From positions 1 through 9,309 of the forward strand of contig JAQBPS010000135.1 of the NCBI GenBank assembly GCA_028287415.1: DNA of 9,309 bases. The letters run 5' to 3'. This DNA comes from Bacillota bacterium. Lineage in GTDB: Bacteria > Bacillota > Sulfobacillia > Symbiobacteriales > Symbiobacteriaceae. Below the pieces are notes generated by a model that was given only the letters and a program-made list of their open reading frames with translations, was not told where the DNA came from and ran no database searches. Shown here in pieces: positions 6,268-9,309 of the stretch (position 1 is its first letter; each line of letters begins with the position of its first letter). The position numbers and the translations under genes were made by a program.

Positions 6268-6954
6268 TCAGGTAACGATCGATCCACCGTTCACGAAAAG
6301 AATTTGGCCTGATATGTAAGACGAATCATCCGAAGCTAGCAACACGTAGACAGGTGCCAATTCAAACGGCTGCCCTGGCCGTTGCATTGGCACCACTGTT
6401 CCAAATGTCTTTACCTCTTCTGCTGTAAATGCGGACGGGATCAGGGGTGTCCAAATCGGTCCAGGCGCTACCGCGTTTACCCGAATCCCCTGGTTGGCAA
6501 GCGAAAGGGATAATGAGGTAAAACTGCTTTCGTCATATCAAAAAAAGAAATAATATTTGTTTGAAAGGTATTCATCAACTGTGCTTTAGTAATATCCATA
6601 ATGCTGTTTTGATGATACTGTACACCGTGGTTATTCACCAGGATATCTATTCGTCCAAAGGCTTTTAAAGTTTCCGCCACAACGTACTGGCAAGATTCCT
6701 CCTCTCTTAGATCTACCGCAACGGTTAGACAATGACGGCCAAGATTGCTAATGATTTGCTTCGTTTCGGCCGCATCTTGGTGTTCGTCCAGTCAACTTTC
6801 CGCTTCCTGAATAGGCCGGATTTTCGTAGATTGGCCGAGGCTCCATTACATATTCAAAACCTGGATGCCTGTTTTGATGCTGTGGCGGAAAGACTAAAGG
6901 AACATTTGTGCATTGCTGTTCCCAACCGATATACGGATACATGGGATACGTCAT
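6268..6954 (-). pseudogene. Short-chain dehydrogenase/reductase remnant (YhdF-like), two internal deletions
   Basis: Three minus-strand pieces in different frames rebuild a Bacillus-type SDR of roughly 290 aa. Piece 1 (6954 to about 6787) starts at ATG 6954 behind GGGAGGAGA and reads through PPQHQNRHPGFEYVMEPRPI to KLTG. Piece 2 (about 6788 to 6513) reads DEHQDAAETKQIISNLGRHC, later GRIDILVNNHG and ending KAVLPH. Piece 3 (about 6512 to 6268) reads SLSLANQGIRVNAVAPGPIW, then PGQPFELAP and ends ISGQILFVNGGSIVT-stop. The missing parts are about 32 residues containing the TGGxxGIG cofactor loop and about 36 containing the catalytic YxxxK. Both deletions also shift frame, so no enzyme can be made. 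The DNA is much more AT-rich than recN, suggesting transfer from a lower-GC Bacillus-like donor. It is convergent with recN, stops 14 bases apart. Confidence 0.88.
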
Positions 6955-7073
6955 AGTTCTTCTCCTCCCGGACTGCAATCTCATAAATCATTTTATTCTG
7001 TTGGAACTAAACAAATGCCTATGTGAGCAAAGAAGGCCCTCGCTATATTCTCAACACGTGGAGCATTTTTACT

Positions 7074-7196
7074 GCCACGGATTTCACGGATTACACAGAT
7101 TTCAGGAAATAACACAGATTTACCGGACCAAATATCTATTTTGTTCGGTAATCCGTGTCCCGTTTTAAAATCCGTGGAATCTGTGAAATCCGTGGC
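7074..7196. repeat. Imperfect inverted repeat built of CACGGATTT units
   Basis: GCCACGGATTTCAC (7074-7087) is perfectly inverted at 7183-7196, and weaker pairing continues inward to TTACCGGACCAAATA against TATTTTGTTCGGTAA at the centre. The left arm has three head-to-tail 9-bp units (CACGGATTT, CACGGATTA, CACAGATTT at 7076-7102) and a fourth at 7113-7121. The right arm holds inverted units (AAATCCGTG, AATCTGTG). It belongs to a type of intergenic repeat seen in many bacterial genomes that generates spurious peptides with TDFTDF or REIRG. No gene is supported in 6955-7363. Confidence 0.85.
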
Positions 7197-7197
7197 C

Positions 7198-7355
7198 ATA
7201 AAATGTCCCATTCCCTGTGAAGGCGCACTCAGGTGTTTAAAATATGTATATAAATACCTGAGTGCCGCCCTTCAGATGGTCGCCGTAACTAATCCATGCT
7301 ACTGCCGGAAATCAGCGTACTCCGCAAATCCGCGTCAATAAAATGTCCCATTCCC
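7198..7355. repeat. 18-bp direct repeats bounding a second, diverged element copy
   Basis: ATAAAATGTCCCATTCCC occurs identically at 7198-7215 and 7338-7355. On the minus strand each copy leads into a degenerate unit array: ATGGCCACGGATTTCACAG for the first and ATTGACGCGGATTTGCGGAG for the second. So 7280-7355 looks like an older copy of the 7074-7215 element. Confidence 0.7.
7218..7274. repeat. 57-bp imperfect inverted repeat (hairpin)
   Basis: GCACTCAGGTGTTTA (7225-7239) pairs with TAAATACCTGAGTGC (7251-7265) with one G-T position, around an AT-only-type loop. The outer TGAAGGC (7218-7224) can pair with GCCCTTCA (7267-7274) if single bases bulge. There is no T-run. It could be a miniature mobile element, a structured RNA or a transposon end remnant. 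Confidence 0.65.
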
Positions 7356-7391
7356 GACAAAAAGGCCAGGGAGCTAAACCGCTCCCTGGCC
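7356..7391 (-). terminator. Rho-independent terminator of the sortase gene
   Basis: On the minus strand GGCCAGGGAGC (7391-7381), loop GGTTTA and GCTCCCTGGCC (7374-7364) form a perfect 11-bp stem followed by TTTTTGTC (7363-7356). It begins 15 bases after the sortase stop codon and has all the marks of an intrinsic terminator. Confidence 0.93.
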
Positions 7392-7405
7392 TCACTCATC
7401 ACTCA

Positions 7406-7999
7406 TCATTGCACCACCAGCTCAGCCGTCACCACCAGTCGATCCGGTGCGTTGCCGATGTAGATCAGCGGCCAGCAGCTGATGAGGGTGATCTGCGGTC
7501 TCCCAGTGGGGCTGAGTACACCCACATCCGACTGGTTCACCACGCGCTTTTGCGTTACCTTGTACTGCAAATTGCCCATGTCGCTCTCCACCCGGACCTC
7601 ATCGCCGGTCTCCAGTTCGTTCAGGCGCCAGAAGAAGTAGTCACGGTGGGCGGCCACGGCGCTGTTGCCCATCTCCCATGGAAACGGCGTGCCTTCAACG
7701 TGGCCGGGCGCCTTCTTTAACGCTGCGTCACTGGTGCCGTACACCACGAAGTTCATGACCTTGATGCGGGGGATGATCAGCTTGTAGATCACCTGGCCCT
7801 GCTTCGGCTCCACGACCAGTGGTGCCGAGCCGGGCGCGGCAGGGGGCTGGCTCGCGTCCGAGGGTCCGGGCACCGCTGCTGCGGCGAGGTGCAACTGCCC
7901 CTGAGCCAGTCTGGCCTCGCCCCACAAGCCGACCGCCGCAAGAATGCAGGCCGCGCCGGCGGTGAGCAGCAGCTTGGCCATGATGTTCCGTGCGGACAT
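7406..7999 (-). CDS. Sortase, class D/E-like
   Basis: Sortases are membrane-tethered cysteine transpeptidases that cut an LPxTG-like motif and attach surface proteins to the cell wall or to each other. The 197-aa product has an N-terminal hydrophobic anchor (about 8-26, LLLTAGAACILAAVGLW), an Ala/Pro-rich linker to about 62, then the sortase barrel. The triad is visible: His118 in AVAAHRDYFF, Cys175 in ITLISCWPL and Arg187 in APDRLVVTAEL. The motif order and the short length fit class D or E better than A, B or C; subclass is uncertain. ATG 7999 follows GAGGGTG (8014-8008). A strong terminator lies downstream, so it is monocistronic. It is divergent from a secreted DUF3494 protein, the most likely local substrate, but the required sorting signal is beyond the window. 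Confidence 0.92.
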   Translation of the reverse strand: MSARNIMAKLLLTAGAACILAAVGLWGEARLAQGQLHLAAAAVPGPSDASQPPAAPGSAPLVVEPKQGQVIYKLIIPRIKVMNFVVYGTSDAALKKAPGHVEGTPFPWEMGNSAVAAHRDYFFWRLNELETGDEVRVESDMGNLQYKVTQKRVVNQSDVGVLSPTGRPQITLISCWPLIYIGNAPDRLVVTAELVVQ

Positions 8000-8038
8000 G
8001 CACCATCACCCTCTCGGAATAATCTCATCAGTATTGAT

Positions 8039-8047
8039 AGTGTACCA
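8039..8047 (-). promoter_or_regulatory. Possible extended -10 of the sortase promoter
   Basis: On the minus strand TGGTACACT (8047-8039) has the TGn extension and a four-of-six match to TATAAT, about 25 bases upstream of the sortase SD. No convincing -35 is seen in the GC-rich stretch behind it. Confidence 0.3.
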
Positions 8048-8158
8048 CAGAAAGAGGGGGTGGACCGGGCACTGTGGCAGGGGTAATACGATTAGTAGCG
8101 TCCCTAAACCTGTATTGAAACAGGTAGTTAATCTTAAATAATAATTGTGTTAAAAGTC

Positions 8159-8187
8159 TTGACATATTTCGATATCGTTGATATATT
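8159..8187 (+). promoter_or_regulatory. Near-consensus SigA promoter
   Basis: TTGACA (8159-8164), a 17-bp spacer and TATATT (8182-8187) form an almost ideal vegetative promoter in an AT-rich stretch. The start would be near 8194. The palindrome CGATATCG (8170-8177) sits inside the spacer and could be an operator. Transcription heads into the terminator at 8204-8237 and then to the DUF3494 gene at 8324. Confidence 0.8.
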
Positions 8188-8203
8188 GATTGCTAAGAAC
8201 CTC

Positions 8204-8237
8204 AACCGCCTCAGTCGGACCGACTCGGGCGGTTTTT
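8204..8237 (+). terminator. Intrinsic terminator or attenuator in the leader of the DUF3494 gene
   Basis: AACCGCC (8204-8210) pairs with GGCGGTT (8228-8234), and AGTCG (8213-8217) with CGACT (8221-8225), closed by a 3-nt loop and split by one mismatch plus a T-G pair. A T-run (8233-8237) follows. It starts only about ten bases after the predicted transcript start, so it would end transcripts near 45 nt unless bypassed. Confidence 0.8.
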
Positions 8238-8323
8238 GTCCTCTTGTTATGCGGTGTAATCACTTTAACGGTAGTAGTACCGGGAACCACAGTGAATCAG
8301 GCCTTTTAAGGGAGGACCCGTGA

Positions 8324-9309
8324 ATGATGATGAACGTTAGTCGCTCACAGCGAGTGGTGCGAATGTTAGCCCTTCCAGTTCTGGTAGGCGCTCTGATAGC
8401 CGGACCTACGGCTTTTGCGGCAGGTCAAGCGCCAGTGAACCTGGGAACGGCCGCCAATTTCGCGGTTTTGGCTGGCTCCACGGTGGTCAACACCGGTTCC
8501 AGCGTCGTGTCCGGGAATGTCGGGTTGAGCCCTGGCCTTGCGGTCACAGGATTTCCGCCCGGATTAGCGCACGGGACGACACACGCGGCTGACGCTACCG
8601 CAGCCAGGGCCCAATCCGACCTGACCACAGCATACAACGATGCCGCGGGACGAACACCCGCGACCACCGTCTCCGGGGACCTGGGCGGTAAAACCTTGGT
8701 CTCTGGCGTCTACAATTCAGCGTCGTCGCTTGGGCTAACCGGTACACTCACGCTCGACGCCAAGGGCGACCCCAATGCGGTCTTCGTCTTCCAGATGGGT
8801 TCCACGCTCACCACGGCATCGGGCAGTAAGGTGAGTCTGATCGGCGGGGCCCAGGCTTGCAACGTCTTTTTTCAAGTCGGTAGCTCTGCGACGATCGGAA
8901 CGACCTCTACCTTCAAGGGAAACATCGTGGCCTTGACATCTATCACGCTGACGACTGGCGCGACGGTGAACGGCAGGGTGTTGGCACGGAATGGTGCGGT
9001 GACCTTGGACTCCAATACCATTACAATGGCGACTTGCGCGGCTTCGACGCCGACCCCGACCCCGACGCCGACGCCGACCCCGACGCCTACTCCGACGCCG
9101 ACCCCGACGCCTACTCCGACCCCGACGCCGACCCCTACGCCGACTCCTACGCCGACGCCGACTCCTACGCCGACGCCGACGCCGACTCCTACGCCGACTC
9201 CTACGCCGACTCCTACGCCGACGCCTACGCCGACCCCGACGCCTACGCCGGCCCCGACTCCGACGCCGATCCCGGCGGCGCCGACTCCTACCCCGACCGT
9301 GCCGACGCA
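8324..9309 (+). CDS. Secreted DUF3494 (ice-binding-like) protein with Thr-Pro stalk (partial, 3' end outside)
   Basis: The frame is open from 8324 to the window end (328 codons). Three ATGs lie in a row (8324, 8327, 8330); the first is best placed behind AGGGAGGA (8309-8316). Residues 1-33 are a signal peptide: basic SRSQRVVR, a hydrophobic core [13 protein letters not shown] and AFA before the cut. Residues 36-240 match the DUF3494 ice-binding-like fold: [73 protein letters not shown] (Cys179) and [20 protein letters not shown]. Residues 242-309 are 34 Thr-Pro dipeptides, a rigid wall-spanning stalk. Family members are antifreeze proteins in cold-adapted microbes, but many in other bacteria are surface adhesins of unknown ligand. 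Divergent from a sortase, which suggests wall anchoring; the C-terminus needed to test this is missing. Confidence 0.88.
   Translation, partial: MMMNVSRSQRVVRMLALPVLVGALIAGPTAFAAGQAPVNLGTAANFAVLAGSTVVNTGSSVVSGNVGLSPGLAVTGFPPGLAHGTTHAADATAARAQSDLTTAYNDAAGRTPATTVSGDLGGKTLVSGVYNSASSLGLTGTLTLDAKGDPNAVFVFQMGSTLTTASGSKVSLIGGAQACNVFFQVGSSATIGTTSTFKGNIVALTSITLTTGATVNGRVLARNGAVTLDSNTITMATCAASTPTPTPTPTPTPTPTPTPTPTPTPTPTPTPTPTPTPTPTPTPTPTPTPTPTPTPTPTPTPTPTPTPTPAPTPTPIPAAPTPTPTVPT
9047..9250 (+). repeat. Thr-Pro coding repeat (34 units)
   Basis: 204 bases of ACN-CCN hexamers encode 34 uninterrupted Thr-Pro pairs, followed by a looser Ala/Thr/Pro tail to the window end. The third bases use C, G and T only, with several longer identical blocks, consistent with expansion by slippage. 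Repeat number is probably variable between strains and error-prone in assembly. Confidence 0.92.

Noticed and set aside
6477..6680. Separate 67-aa dehydrogenase gene
   Set aside because: It is the middle piece of the broken SDR, with matching parts on both sides in other frames.
6993..7211. Small protein with TDFTDSTDF and REIRG motifs
   Set aside because: It is a translation of the CACGGATTT inverted repeat, a common spurious annotation.
9047..9250. CRISPR-like array or microsatellite locus
   Set aside because: There are no spacers; the hexamers encode uninterrupted Thr-Pro in an open frame.

Overview
The window looks like chromosome from a GC-rich, endospore-forming Firmicute. The gene order nadK-argR-recN is a conserved Firmicute (clostridial/bacillar) arrangement, all three genes start with GTG behind strong Shine-Dalgarno sites, and the flanking low-complexity genes carry promoter motifs resembling mother-cell sporulation sigma factors. 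A Symbiobacterium-like lineage would fit, but that is an inference from composition and layout, not something proven here.

Positions 1-2826 hold an accessory block of compositionally extreme proteins: the start of a Gly-rich small protein (minus), a 457-aa Ala/Val/Pro/Gln-repeat protein (plus, 207-1580), and a convergent 389-aa Pro/Gly/Gln/Met-rich protein (minus, 1657-2826). The two long genes are separated by two strong hairpins. The two minus-strand genes share a CAC-N17-CATA promoter architecture like SigK/SigE sites, so spore coat or exosporium proteins are a reasonable guess.

Positions 3017-6253 hold the housekeeping core: NAD kinase (nadK), arginine repressor (argR) and the DNA-repair ATPase recN. 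RecN carries an 18-codon internal tandem duplication. A possible ArgR operator lies in front of argR.

Positions 6254-7363 are clearly more AT-rich than the core. They contain a Bacillus-type short-chain dehydrogenase pseudogene with two internal deletions that remove both the nucleotide-binding glycine motif and the catalytic Tyr-x-x-x-Lys. Next come a 123-bp imperfect inverted repeat built from 9-bp CACGGATTT-like units, a 57-bp hairpin, and an 18-bp direct repeat marking a second, diverged copy of the same element. This looks like a decaying insertion next to recN; in many Firmicutes spoIVB and spo0A follow recN, and they are not here.

Positions 7356-9309 hold a divergent surface-protein locus: a class D/E-like sortase (minus, with its own terminator) and the first 328 codons of a secreted DUF3494 (ice-binding-like/adhesin) protein with a 34-unit Thr-Pro stalk that runs off the window (plus). 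A near-consensus SigA promoter lies between them and is followed almost immediately by an intrinsic terminator, suggesting attenuation or a very short RNA. The sortase may anchor the DUF3494 protein, but the anchor signal would lie outside the window.
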